A DNA stretch of 64,000 nt from Streptomyces tubercidicus (GTDB taxonomy: Bacteria > Actinomycetota > Actinomycetes > Streptomycetales > Streptomycetaceae): assembly GCF_027497495.1 (NCBI RefSeq), contig NZ_CP114205.1, forward strand, positions 2,604,001 through 2,668,000, read 5' to 3'. This document shows, piece by piece, positions 41,461-50,110 of the stretch. Made by a program: the position numbers and the translations under genes. The stretch's first letter is position 1; every line of letters starts with the position of its first letter. The notes under the pieces were generated by a model. That model saw nothing but the letters and a program-made list of their open reading frames with translations. It searched no databases and was not told the DNA's origin.

Positions 41461-44400
41461 GTGTCGCTACAGTCCCCCAACAGCTCGAGCATCTCGACCG
41501 ACCAAGAGGGGCAGGGTAAGAACCCTGCTGCCGCGTTCGGTCCCAATGAGTGGCTCGTCGACGAGATCTACCAGCAGTACCTCCAGGACCCGAACTCGGT
41601 AGACCGAGCCTGGTGGGACTTCTTCGCCGACTACAAGCCGGGCGGCGCCACCGCGCCGAGCCAGCCGGCGGAGGGCTCCCCCGCCGCTCCGGCCGCCCCG
41701 GCGCAGTCGTCCGCACCCGCAGCCGAGCCGAAGCCGGCCTCCGCTGAGCCGGCCACCCCGGCGAAGCCCGCTGCGAGCGCTCCGGCACCGGCGAAGGCCG
41801 CTCCGGCGAAGGCCGAGCCGGCCAAGCCCGCCGCGAAGCCGGCCGCCGACGCGAGCCTGGCTCCGGTCGGTCCCGAGTTCGTCACCCTGCGCGGCCCCTC
41901 GGCCGCGGTGGCGAAGAACATGAGCGCCTCCCTGGAGCTGCCGACGGCCACGTCCGTCCGCGCGGTCCCGGTGAAGCTGCTGTTCGACAACCGCATCGTG
42001 ATCAACAACCACCTCAAGCGCGCCCGCGGTGGGAAGGTCTCCTTCACCCACCTCATCGGGTACGCGATGGTGCAGGCCCTCAAGGCCATGCCGTCGATGA
42101 ACCACTCCTTCGCGGAGAAGGACGGCAAGCCGACGCTGGTCAAGCCCGAGCACGTCAACCTCGGTCTGGCCATCGACCTGGTGAAGCCGAACGGTGACCG
42201 CCAGCTCGTCGTCGCCGCCATCAAGAAGGCCGAGACGCTGACCTTCTTCGAGTTCTGGCAGGCCTACGAGGACATCGTCCGCCGGGCCCGCGACAACAAG
42301 CTCACGATGGACGACTTCACCGGAGTCACCGCGTCGCTGACGAACCCGGGCGGCATCGGCACCGTGCACTCGGTGCCGCGTCTGATGCCCGGCCAGTCCA
42401 TGATCATGGGCGTCGGCGCGATGGACTACCCCGCGGAGTTCCAGGGCACCTCGCAGGACGCCCTGAACAAGCTGGGTGTCTCCAAGGTCATGACGCTGAC
42501 CAGCACCTATGACCACCGGGTGATCCAGGGCGCCGCCTCCGGCGAGTTCCTGCGGATCATGAGCCAGCTGCTGCTCGGCGAGAACGAATTCTTCGACGAC
42601 ATCTTCAAGTCGCTGCGGATTCCGTACGAGCCGGTCCGCTGGCTGCGCGACATCGACGCCTCCCACGACGACGATGTCACCAAGGCCGCCCGGGTCTTCG
42701 AGCTGATCCACTCCTACCGGGTCCGCGGCCACGTCATGGCCGACACCGACCCGCTGGAGTACCACCAGCGCAAGCACCCCGACCTGGACATCACCGAGCA
42801 CGGGCTCACCCTGTGGGACCTGGAGCGCGAGTTCGCGGTCGGCGGCTTCTCCGGCAAGTCCATGATGAAGCTGCGCGACATCCTGGGCGTGCTGCGTGAC
42901 TCGTACTGCCGCACCACCGGCATCGAGTTCATGCACATCCAGGACCCCAAGCAGCGCAAGTGGATCCAGGACCGGGTCGAGCGCTCGCACAAGTCGCCCG
43001 AGCGCGAGGAGCAGCTGCGCATCCTGCGCCGGCTGAACTCCGCCGAGGCGTTCGAGACGTTCCTGCAGACGAAGTACGTCGGCCAGAAGCGCTTCTCGCT
43101 GGAGGGCGGCGAGTCCGTCATCCCGCTGCTGGACGCGGTCATCGACGCCGCGGCCGAGTCGCGGCTGGACGAGGCCGTCATCGGTATGGCCCACCGCGGC
43201 CGCCTCAACGTCCTCGCCAACATCGTCGGCAAGTCGTACGCGCAGATCTTCCGGGAGTTCGAGGGCAACCTCGACCCGAAGTCGATGCACGGCTCCGGCG
43301 ATGTGAAGTACCACCTGGGCGCCGAGGGCATCTTCACCGGCCTGGACGGCGAGCAGATCAAGGTCTCGCTGACCGCCAACCCCTCCCACCTGGAGGCCGT
43401 GGACCCGGTCGTCGAGGGTGTCGCGCGCGCCAAGCAGGACATCATCAACAAGGGCGGCACGGACTTCACGGTCCTGCCGATCCAGCTGCACGGTGACGCG
43501 GCGTTCGCCGGCCAGGGCGTGGTCGCGGAGACGCTGAACATGTCCCAGCTGCGCGGCTACCGCACCGGCGGCACGGTGCACGTCGTCATCAACAACCAGG
43601 TCGGCTTCACCGCCGCCCCGGAGTCGTCGCGTTCGTCCATGTACGCCACCGACGTGGCCCGCATGATCGAGGCGCCGATCTTCCACGTCAACGGTGACGA
43701 CCCCGAGGCCGTCGTCCGCGTGGCCCGTCTGGCCTTCGAGTTCCGCCAGGCGTTCAACAAGGACGTGGTCATCGACCTGATCTGCTACCGCCGCCGCGGC
43801 CACAACGAGTCGGACAACCCGGGCTTCACCCAGCCGCTGATGTACGACCTGATCGACAAGAAGCGCTCGGTGCGCAAGCTCTACACCGAGTCCCTCATCG
43901 GTCGTGGCGACATCACTCTGGAAGAGGCCGAGCAGGCGCTGCAGGACTTCCAGGGCCAGCTGGAGAAGGTCTTCACCGAGGTCCGCGACGCCACGACGGC
44001 CCCGGTGGCCCCCGAGGTGCCGCAGCCCAAGGCCGAGTTCCCGGTCTACGTGGACACCGCGATCTCCCAGGAGGTCGTCAAGCGGATCGCCGAGTCGCAG
44101 GTCAACATCCCCGAGGGCCGCACCGTCCACCCGCGTCTGCTGCCCCAGCTGCAGCGCCGCGCGGCCCAGGTCGAGGACAACGCCATCGACTGGGGCATGG
44201 GCGAGACCCTCGCCATCGGCTCGCTGCTGATGGAGGGGACCCCCGTCCGGCTCGCCGGCCAGGACTCCCGCCGCGGCACCTTCGGCCAGCGCCACGCGGT
44301 GCTGGTGGACCGGCAGACCGGCGACGACTACACCCCGCTGCTCTACCTCTCCGAGGACCAGGCCCGCTTCAACGTCTACGACTCGCTGCTCAGCGAGTAC

Positions 44401-45234
44401 GCGGCGATGGGCTTCGAGTACGGCTACTCCCTGGCCCGCCCGGAGGCGCTGGTCATGTGGGAGGCGCAGTTCGGTGACTTCGTCAACGGCGCCCAGACCG
44501 TCGTCGACGAGTTCATCTCCTCGGCGGAGCAGAAGTGGGGCCAGACGTCCGGCGTCACCCTGCTGCTGCCGCACGGCTACGAGGGCCAGGGCCCGGACCA
44601 CTCCTCGGCCCGGATCGAGCGCTTCCTCCAGCTGTGCGCGCAGAACAACATGACGGTCGCGGCGCCGACCCTGCCGTCGAACTACTTCCACCTGCTGCGC
44701 TGGCAGGTCCACAACCCGCACCACAAGCCGCTGGTCGTCTTCACCCCGAAGTCGATGCTGCGTCTGAAGGCCGCGGCGTCGCGGACGGAAGAGTTCACGT
44801 CGGGCGGCTTCCGCCCGGTCATCGGGGACTCCACGGTCAAGCCCGAGGATGTCCGCAAGGTCATCTTCTGCTCCGGCAAGGTCTACTACGACCTGGAGGC
44901 GGAGCGGGAGAAGCGCGGCGCGAACGACACCGCGATCGTCCGTATCGAGCGTCTCTACCCGCTTCCCGGCAAGGAGCTCCAGGCGGAGATCGCCAAGTTC
45001 CCGAACGCCGAGAAGTACCTGTGGACCCAGGAAGAGCCGGCGAACCAGGGTGCCTGGCCGTTCCTCGGCCTCAACCTGATCGACCACCTCGACCTGGCCG
45101 TCGGCGCCGATGTCCCGCACGGCGAGCGGCTGCGCCGGATCTCCCGGCCGCACTCCTCGTCGCCGGCCGTCGGCTCCGCCAAGCGCCACCAGGCGGAGCA
45201 GGCACAGCTGGTCTCGGAGGCCTTCGACGCCTGA
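41461..45234 (+). CDS. kgd: multifunctional 2-oxoglutarate decarboxylase/dehydrogenase (Kgd/OdhA)
   Basis: 1257 residues, the actinobacterial E1-E2 fusion of the 2-oxoglutarate dehydrogenase complex in the TCA cycle. An N-terminal [15 protein letters not shown] segment is followed by a Pro/Ala linker (~55-135). The E2-type succinyltransferase core (137-365, DHRV at ~351) has no lipoyl domain. The TPP-dependent E1 comes after (~380-1257): GMAHRGRLN ~575, [26 protein letters not shown] and [13 protein letters not shown]. Known regulation of the family is by the FHA protein GarA/OdhI. GTG 41461 is chosen by similarity to Streptomyces homologues ([13 protein letters not shown]); the frame is open to 41269. 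A 237-bp region upstream lacks any gene. Confidence 0.96.
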   Translation: MSLQSPNSSSISTDQEGQGKNPAAAFGPNEWLVDEIYQQYLQDPNSVDRAWWDFFADYKPGGATAPSQPAEGSPAAPAAPAQSSAPAAEPKPASAEPATPAKPAASAPAPAKAAPAKAEPAKPAAKPAADASLAPVGPEFVTLRGPSAAVAKNMSASLELPTATSVRAVPVKLLFDNRIVINNHLKRARGGKVSFTHLIGYAMVQALKAMPSMNHSFAEKDGKPTLVKPEHVNLGLAIDLVKPNGDRQLVVAAIKKAETLTFFEFWQAYEDIVRRARDNKLTMDDFTGVTASLTNPGGIGTVHSVPRLMPGQSMIMGVGAMDYPAEFQGTSQDALNKLGVSKVMTLTSTYDHRVIQGAASGEFLRIMSQLLLGENEFFDDIFKSLRIPYEPVRWLRDIDASHDDDVTKAARVFELIHSYRVRGHVMADTDPLEYHQRKHPDLDITEHGLTLWDLEREFAVGGFSGKSMMKLRDILGVLRDSYCRTTGIEFMHIQDPKQRKWIQDRVERSHKSPEREEQLRILRRLNSAEAFETFLQTKYVGQKRFSLEGGESVIPLLDAVIDAAAESRLDEAVIGMAHRGRLNVLANIVGKSYAQIFREFEGNLDPKSMHGSGDVKYHLGAEGIFTGLDGEQIKVSLTANPSHLEAVDPVVEGVARAKQDIINKGGTDFTVLPIQLHGDAAFAGQGVVAETLNMSQLRGYRTGGTVHVVINNQVGFTAAPESSRSSMYATDVARMIEAPIFHVNGDDPEAVVRVARLAFEFRQAFNKDVVIDLICYRRRGHNESDNPGFTQPLMYDLIDKKRSVRKLYTESLIGRGDITLEEAEQALQDFQGQLEKVFTEVRDATTAPVAPEVPQPKAEFPVYVDTAISQEVVKRIAESQVNIPEGRTVHPRLLPQLQRRAAQVEDNAIDWGMGETLAIGSLLMEGTPVRLAGQDSRRGTFGQRHAVLVDRQTGDDYTPLLYLSEDQARFNVYDSLLSEYAAMGFEYGYSLARPEALVMWEAQFGDFVNGAQTVVDEFISSAEQKWGQTSGVTLLLPHGYEGQGPDHSSARIERFLQLCAQNNMTVAAPTLPSNYFHLLRWQVHNPHHKPLVVFTPKSMLRLKAAASRTEEFTSGGFRPVIGDSTVKPEDVRKVIFCSGKVYYDLEAEREKRGANDTAIVRIERLYPLPGKELQAEIAKFPNAEKYLWTQEEPANQGAWPFLGLNLIDHLDLAVGADVPHGERLRRISRPHSSSPAVGSAKRHQAEQAQLVSEAFDA

Positions 45235-45268
45235 GGCGCCGGGCCGCCGAGTGACCGGTGGTGAAACA

Positions 45269-45307
45269 GCGGAAGGGCCCGTCCCCGGTGGGGGCGGGCC
45301 CTTCCGC
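45269..45307. terminator. terminator between kgd and the fxsT-like gene
   Basis: An 18-bp stem (45269-45286 with 45290-45307), with one T-G wobble and a 3-nt loop. It lies in the gap between two converging genes and very likely stops both. Predicted to be among the most stable hairpins in the window. Confidence 0.88.
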
Positions 45308-45327
45308 ATGCCCGGGGCGGGGCCCCG

Positions 45328-48300
45328 TCAGACGGGCTGCGGTTCGAAGTCCCAGTACGGGCGGCGGCGGCGCCGGGCGGACAGGGTGTGCGGATGCTCG
45401 GCGCCCAGGTTCTCGGAGAGCTGCTGGATCGCCTCCTGTTCGAGCTTCGCCGCCTCCTGGCCGCGGCGGAGCGCCCGCAGGTCCTCGGACAGCGCCGTCT
45501 TCGCGGAGAGGGTCAGCGGATGGGTGTCGCCCAGTGCCGCCTTGGCCCGCTCCAGGGTGTCGCGGCCCAGCTCCACCGCGCCGTCCTCGTCGTCCACCCG
45601 GTTGCGGGCGGCCGCGGCGTTCAGCGCGCAGCCCAGCGTCCAGGGATGGCCGGGGCCCATGGCCTCCGCCATCCCGGTCAGCGCGCGTTCGGCGATGTCC
45701 AGCGCGTCCGTCAGGTCCCCGAACTCCCCGCGGACCAGCCCGACGTTCCCCAGGGTGCCGACGGTGTACGGGTGGCGCTCACCGGCCAGCGCGCGATAGC
45801 GCTCGGCGACCTCCTCCGCGAGGTCGCGGGCGTGCCCGAGATCGCCGTGCTCCCGAAGGAAGGTGGCGTGGTCCGCACGCACCATCAGGGTCTCGGGGTG
45901 GCGGGGGCCCAGCACCCGCCGGGAGCGCTCGACGAGGTCGGCCAGCAGGCCGGCGGCGCGGGCCACCTCGCCGGAGCGGCGCAGGCACAGCGCGAGATTG
46001 TGCTCAGCGCGCAGGGTCTGCGGGGTGTGCGCGCCCATCACCTGGAGGTGCAGCCGGGCGTTGAGCTCCTGGCTGGAGGTGGCGTCGCGGTAGCGGCCGA
46101 GCAGGCGCAGGGTGCGTGCGTGTGCGGTGCCCGCGTTGAGCGTGAGGTGGTGGCGGGCGCGCAGCTCGCGCTCCCGGAAGGAGAGCACCTCGCGATGGGT
46201 GACCAGCGCTTCTTCGTAGCGGCCGAGCAGCGCCAGGACATTGCCGAGGTTGTGCCGTGAGGAGAGGGTGCGGGGTGCCTCCGGGCCGAGCAGCTCGGCG
46301 TAGGCCCGCCAGACGGCGTCGAAGAGGTCGTAGGCCTGCTCGTACGAGCCCAGCGCGATCAGCGTGCCGGCCAGTCCGTCCTGGGCGCGCAGCAGATCGG
46401 CGTCGGAGGGGTCCCGCTCGGCGGCGAGCTGGTCGACGACGGCGCTGCCGACCGCCTCTGCCTCCCGGTAGCGGCCGAGCCGGCGCAGCATGTTGGCGTG
46501 CTGGTGAGTGAGGACGAGCATGGTGCGCTGGGTGGCGGCGAGGCGGCTGCGCCAGCGGGACATGAACTGTTCGCACAGCCGCAGGCCCATGCGGTATTCG
46601 CCGCGGACCCGCAGATATTCCACGCAGTTCAGCAGCAGCTGCTGGACCGCGGGCTCGGGGCTGTCGAGGACGCCGGCCGGCTCCAGATGCGGGATGAGTT
46701 CGGCGTAGCGCTCCCAGTAGCGGGTGTCGGCGGGGTTCTGCGGGTCGGCGGTGACCAGCACCCGGCAGGCGCAGGCCGACATCAGATCGCGCTCGTCCTC
46801 GGTCATGTCGCTGCGCAGGAACCGGTGGTAGAGCCGGTGCATCAGCGCGGTCTCCACGGCCGGGTCGGCGTCCTGGGAGACCTGGTAGTCGAGGCGTACG
46901 GCGGTGGACTCGGTCAGCCGGCGCAGCGCGGTGTTCCAGCTGATCGGCTCGGCGGCGAGGTCGGCGAGGTGCTCGGGCAGGTCGCCACGGCGGGCGCGGG
47001 CGAGCATCGGCACGGGGATGGTGTCCGGGGCGAAGAACGCGAACAGCTTGAGGAGTTCGACCGCGGCCGGGCTGCGTTCGCGCAGGGTGTTGAGAGTTAT
47101 GGCCCAGCTGGTCTGGAAGGCCATCGGGTAGTCGGAGGAGATCCGGATGCCGACGAGGCTGGGCTCACCGCGGCGGATCAGCTCGATGTACTCCTTGGGG
47201 GACATCGGGTTGGCGTCGAGCCAGGCGGCGGTCTGGGCGAGCAGCAGCGGCAGGTCCTGGACGGCCTGGGAGAGCAGATCGGCTTCCATCGGGGTCAGCC
47301 GCGGTGCGCGCCGCCGTGCGTAGGCGACGCTCTCGGCGCGGTTGAAGGGCAGCACCTCGATCTCCTGGGCGCTGCCGGAGCCCGACCAGTCGCGGGTGAG
47401 GGTGGTGATCAGGACATGGCCGCGGCCGTCCGGGACCAGGTCCTCGATCTGTTCCATGTCGTCGGCGCTGTCGAAGATCAGCAGCCAGCGGCGGTAGGGG
47501 CGGCCGACGCGCAGCGCCTCGTGGACGGCGCGGATACGGTCGCCCAGCTCCCGGCCCACGGGGAGGCCGAGCCGGGTGGCGAGTTCGGCAAGCTGTTCAC
47601 GGGCGGCGCCACGGTTGGTGGCGCTGATCCACCACACCACGTCGTAGTCGTTGCCGAAGCGGTGGGCGTACTCGGCGGCGATCTGGCTCTTGCCGACACC
47701 GGAGGTGCCGTACAGCGCGATCCGGGTCTCCAGCGGCGGCCCGGCGCCCGCGCCGGAGCCGGCCAGCTTGCCGTGCAGCTCTTCGAGGACGTTGTCGCGG
47801 CCGGTGAAGCGGTTGTTGCGGCGCGGGATGTTCCACACCTCGGGCGGGTTGTTCGGGAAGCGGGGCGCGCCGGGGGCGTCCTCGTCCACGGTCCGGCCCG
47901 GGGCCGTGATGCCGAGCCGTTGCAGGACGCGGCGGTTGGCCTCGTGGGCGTCCAGGTCACGCAGGTCGGCGGGGCGCAGCAGGGAGGCCGTGGCGGGCAG
48001 GGACTGGGTGGCCACGCTCACCGCGGCGAACCGGTCGGCGTGCGGGGAGACCACCTCGCGCAGGGCGGCCGTCCACTCGTCCTGGCTCTTGGGGCCCAGC
48101 CGGAAATACCAGTCGTCCAGCACCATCAGCAGCCGGCCCTCGGCCGCCAGCAGCCCGGACAGCTCCGCCACCAGCGCGGTGTCCGCCTGGGGGTCCCAGC
48201 GCAGCAAGGTCGTGCCATGGCCCTGCTGCTCCAGCTGATGGGAGATCCAGGCGGCCCAGGGCCGGGTGAAGCCGGCGTAGCTGATGGTGATGTGTTCGGT

Positions 48301-48339
48301 GGAGCCGGTGGGACCGGAAAAATGGGCCTGATCGACCAT
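45328..48339 (-). CDS. fxsT: FxsT-like protein: TIR-like domain, NB-ARC ATPase and TPR repeats
   Basis: 1003 residues of the FxSxx-COOH-system TPR group. The N-terminal ~125 residues form a TIR-like domain (EHITISYAGFTRPWAAW..., with Glu88 in SQDEW a candidate catalytic residue). A STAND/NB-ARC ATPase follows: P-loop YGTSGVGKS (210-218), Walker B LLIFDSAD, and LPLLLAQTAAWL. The C-terminal half is a string of ~10 TPR repeats (HPxTL and ALxIxERAL patterns). In STAND proteins the TPRs sense a ligand and the ATPase drives assembly; the TIR may act as effector. The ATG at 48339 follows GGGAGACG. It is downstream of the rSAM gene on the same strand with 134 nt between. Confidence 0.86.
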   Translation of the reverse strand: MVDQAHFSGPTGSTEHITISYAGFTRPWAAWISHQLEQQGHGTTLLRWDPQADTALVAELSGLLAAEGRLLMVLDDWYFRLGPKSQDEWTAALREVVSPHADRFAAVSVATQSLPATASLLRPADLRDLDAHEANRRVLQRLGITAPGRTVDEDAPGAPRFPNNPPEVWNIPRRNNRFTGRDNVLEELHGKLAGSGAGAGPPLETRIALYGTSGVGKSQIAAEYAHRFGNDYDVVWWISATNRGAAREQLAELATRLGLPVGRELGDRIRAVHEALRVGRPYRRWLLIFDSADDMEQIEDLVPDGRGHVLITTLTRDWSGSGSAQEIEVLPFNRAESVAYARRRAPRLTPMEADLLSQAVQDLPLLLAQTAAWLDANPMSPKEYIELIRRGEPSLVGIRISSDYPMAFQTSWAITLNTLRERSPAAVELLKLFAFFAPDTIPVPMLARARRGDLPEHLADLAAEPISWNTALRRLTESTAVRLDYQVSQDADPAVETALMHRLYHRFLRSDMTEDERDLMSACACRVLVTADPQNPADTRYWERYAELIPHLEPAGVLDSPEPAVQQLLLNCVEYLRVRGEYRMGLRLCEQFMSRWRSRLAATQRTMLVLTHQHANMLRRLGRYREAEAVGSAVVDQLAAERDPSDADLLRAQDGLAGTLIALGSYEQAYDLFDAVWRAYAELLGPEAPRTLSSRHNLGNVLALLGRYEEALVTHREVLSFRERELRARHHLTLNAGTAHARTLRLLGRYRDATSSQELNARLHLQVMGAHTPQTLRAEHNLALCLRRSGEVARAAGLLADLVERSRRVLGPRHPETLMVRADHATFLREHGDLGHARDLAEEVAERYRALAGERHPYTVGTLGNVGLVRGEFGDLTDALDIAERALTGMAEAMGPGHPWTLGCALNAAAARNRVDDEDGAVELGRDTLERAKAALGDTHPLTLSAKTALSEDLRALRRGQEAAKLEQEAIQQLSENLGAEHPHTLSARRRRRPYWDFEPQPV

Positions 48340-48473
48340 GCGACCGTCTCCCTGGGGATGCGATGGTGCGCGCGTGCAGAGGCTGTCTCATCAGGCACGC
48401 CCTGGCTCTTTGGCACGATAGCCCAAGTGTCCCTCCATATGACGACAGTGCGTCAGGTCATCTCGGACGCAGG

Positions 48474-49700
48474 TCAGTTGAGGGCGACCGTGGCGTCCAG
48501 GCGGGCCGCGATATGCCGGATCAGGCGTTCCAGGTCGGCGCAGTAGACGGACGGGTTGGTGAAGCCGCCGGTGTCCGCGCGGTAGCGGTGGGCGTAGTTG
48601 CCGCCGCCGCACACCTCGACCAGGGCGCAGCCGCGGCACTGGGCGCCGAGGCCGTCGCGGCCGCTGCGGCGGGCGGCCATGCCGGGGTGTGCCAGGGCGT
48701 CGTCGAAGGTGTGGTGGAAGACATCGAGGCCGGTGGCGGCGGCGCCCTCGTAGGTGGATTTGAGCGAGTCGACCTGTTCGATGGCGCCGTCGGTGTCGAC
48801 GACCAGGGCGACGACCGGGGAGAGCCCGACCGCTTCGCTGGAGCTGGGGCGGCCCAGGAGGAGGCCGAGGATCTCGGTGAAGACCCGTACCCGGGGGCCG
48901 GGGCCGCCGTCCCACCACAGGTCGAAGACGGTGCACAGCCAGTCGCCGTACGGGGTGCGGCCGGCCGGTCCGAGGGGCGCGGGCGGGGGGCTGGTCCAGT
49001 TGGCGTGCGGGAGGAGGAAGTCGACCATCGGGGGGTCCAGGGCGCGCAGTGAGCTGTGGACGGCGGCGGGGTCGGCGGTGATGTCGATGGTGCACAGGAT
49101 TCCGGCGAACACGTCGGGCCGGTCGCGGAGCAGGCGTACGGCGCGGGCGACCGCGGGCCAGGAGGGCCGCCCGGCGTGGTCGATACGGCGGCGGTTGAGG
49201 CCGGGGGTGCCGCCGTCGAGGCTGAGGCCGAGCCGGAACCCGGCGGCGGCGAGGGTGTCGATCATGTCCCGGGTGAGGAGCGTCCCGTTGGTCTGCACCC
49301 CGAAGGCGGCGGTGCACCCGGCGGGCAGCGCGGCGCGGATGGCGGCGGCCTGGGCCAGCAGCGGTCCGGGGCCGGTGAGCAGCGGTTCGCCGCCGTGCAG
49401 ATCGATCCGGACCTCGCGCAGCCGGTGGGTGCGGGCGTGTTCGGCGATGCGCAGGGCGGTCTGCTGCATGGTGGCGGCCGGGACCGTCGGCGGGCGGGCG
49501 CGCCAGCTGCGGTCCGGGCCGGCGTAGATGTAGCAGTAGGTGCAGGCGAGGTTGCAGCGGCTGTGGACCTTGAGCACGAACTGCCGGAAGGGCACGACAG
49601 CGGTCGGGCCGGTCTTCTCCCCCGCCACGGGTCGCCCCCTGCTCTCGTCTGCCTGCGTCGAGGTACGGGCGCGCCAACGCGCGCCCCTTGCCTGGTACAT
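48474..49700 (-). CDS. fxsB: FxsB-like radical SAM/SPASM enzyme
   Basis: About 408 residues. The radical-SAM cluster motif CNLACTYC has Cys49, Cys53 and Cys56, followed by the FxsB-type YIYAGPDRSWRARP. The SAM-binding GGEPLL motif lies near residue 100. The C-terminal SPASM part has CRGCALVEVCGGGNYAHRY and YCADLERL with several Cys for auxiliary clusters. FxsB-group enzymes install three-residue cyclophane crosslinks in a precursor peptide. The frame reaches GTG 49775, but the DNA between 49701 and 49787 lacks codon bias and holds a hairpin, so ATG 49700 with a GGAG just upstream is preferred. The precursor is encoded 87 nt upstream. Confidence 0.86.
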   Translation of the reverse strand: MYQARGARWRARTSTQADESRGRPVAGEKTGPTAVVPFRQFVLKVHSRCNLACTYCYIYAGPDRSWRARPPTVPAATMQQTALRIAEHARTHRLREVRIDLHGGEPLLTGPGPLLAQAAAIRAALPAGCTAAFGVQTNGTLLTRDMIDTLAAAGFRLGLSLDGGTPGLNRRRIDHAGRPSWPAVARAVRLLRDRPDVFAGILCTIDITADPAAVHSSLRALDPPMVDFLLPHANWTSPPPAPLGPAGRTPYGDWLCTVFDLWWDGGPGPRVRVFTEILGLLLGRPSSSEAVGLSPVVALVVDTDGAIEQVDSLKSTYEGAAATGLDVFHHTFDDALAHPGMAARRSGRDGLGAQCRGCALVEVCGGGNYAHRYRADTGGFTNPSVYCADLERLIRHIAARLDATVALN

Positions 49701-49731
49701 GGCTCCGGCTCCGGGCAAAGAACCAAATTCC

Positions 49732-49748
49732 ACCGGCAACTGGCCGGT
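49732..49748 (-). promoter_or_regulatory. small hairpin between precursor and rSAM genes
   Basis: ACCGGC and GCCGGT form a 6-bp stem with a 5-nt loop in the AT-richer spacer between the peptide and enzyme genes. On the minus strand AT-rich sequence follows (GGAATTTGGTTC). It could attenuate transcription so that more precursor than enzyme is made, a common layout for peptide cassettes. Confidence 0.4.
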
Positions 49749-49787
49749 TTCCTTGCACGTTTGCCCAAAAACCACCGTTCTCGACTG

Positions 49788-50006
49788 TCAGCGCAAGAGC
49801 TTCTCCGGGCCGTCCTCGTAGTACGCGACGGCGTCCTCCGGTGACGGCCAGTTGCGCAGCAGCAGCGCCGCCACCTCTCCCAGCACCGCATGGTCCGTCC
49901 GTGCCGCCAGAACGCCCACGTCGACCCCGGCAAAGTCCGGCAGCCGCTCGGCCGACGGCCCCGGAGGGGCGGCCGCAGCCGGTTCGGTGCGGGGGGTAGT
50001 CGCCAC
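49788..50006 (-). CDS. FxsA-like precursor peptide with variant C-terminus
   Basis: 72 residues. After a Pro/Ala-rich lead, RLPDFAGVDVGVLAA through LGEVAALLLRNWPSPEDAVAYY resembles the helical body of FxSxx-COOH precursors, which end with AxxxF-x-S-x-x. Here the tail is AVAYYEDGPEKLLR: no terminal FxSxx, but aromatic/acidic Y-Y-E-D and an N-W-P-S upstream, which could be crosslink sites for the rSAM enzyme. The GTG at 50006 is used because GAGGAG sits exactly 8 nt before it; the frame reaches 50057. The gene lies between the vWA gene (104 nt) and the rSAM gene (87 nt). The product probably stays cytoplasmic or is exported by an unseen path. Confidence 0.75.
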   Translation of the reverse strand: MATTPRTEPAAAAPPGPSAERLPDFAGVDVGVLAARTDHAVLGEVAALLLRNWPSPEDAVAYYEDGPEKLLR

Positions 50007-50110
50007 GCTGGTCTCCTCTGGCCGGCTGGACGGGGGTGTTCCCGAACTGCCGTCCACAGAAACACGTTCCGGTGCCGACGGCCAGGCAGCCGGACGGGTG
50101 TCCGGGGCGG

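Noticed and set aside
41467..45309. 1280-codon open frame on the minus strand opposite kgd
   Set aside because: Shadow of the GC-biased kgd gene; translation is Val/Arg/Asp-rich without family motifs, while the plus frame has complete E1/E2 motifs.
46498..48546. 682-codon plus-strand frame opposite the fxsT-like gene
   Set aside because: Shadow; low-complexity translation, whereas the minus frame has NB-ARC and TPR motifs.
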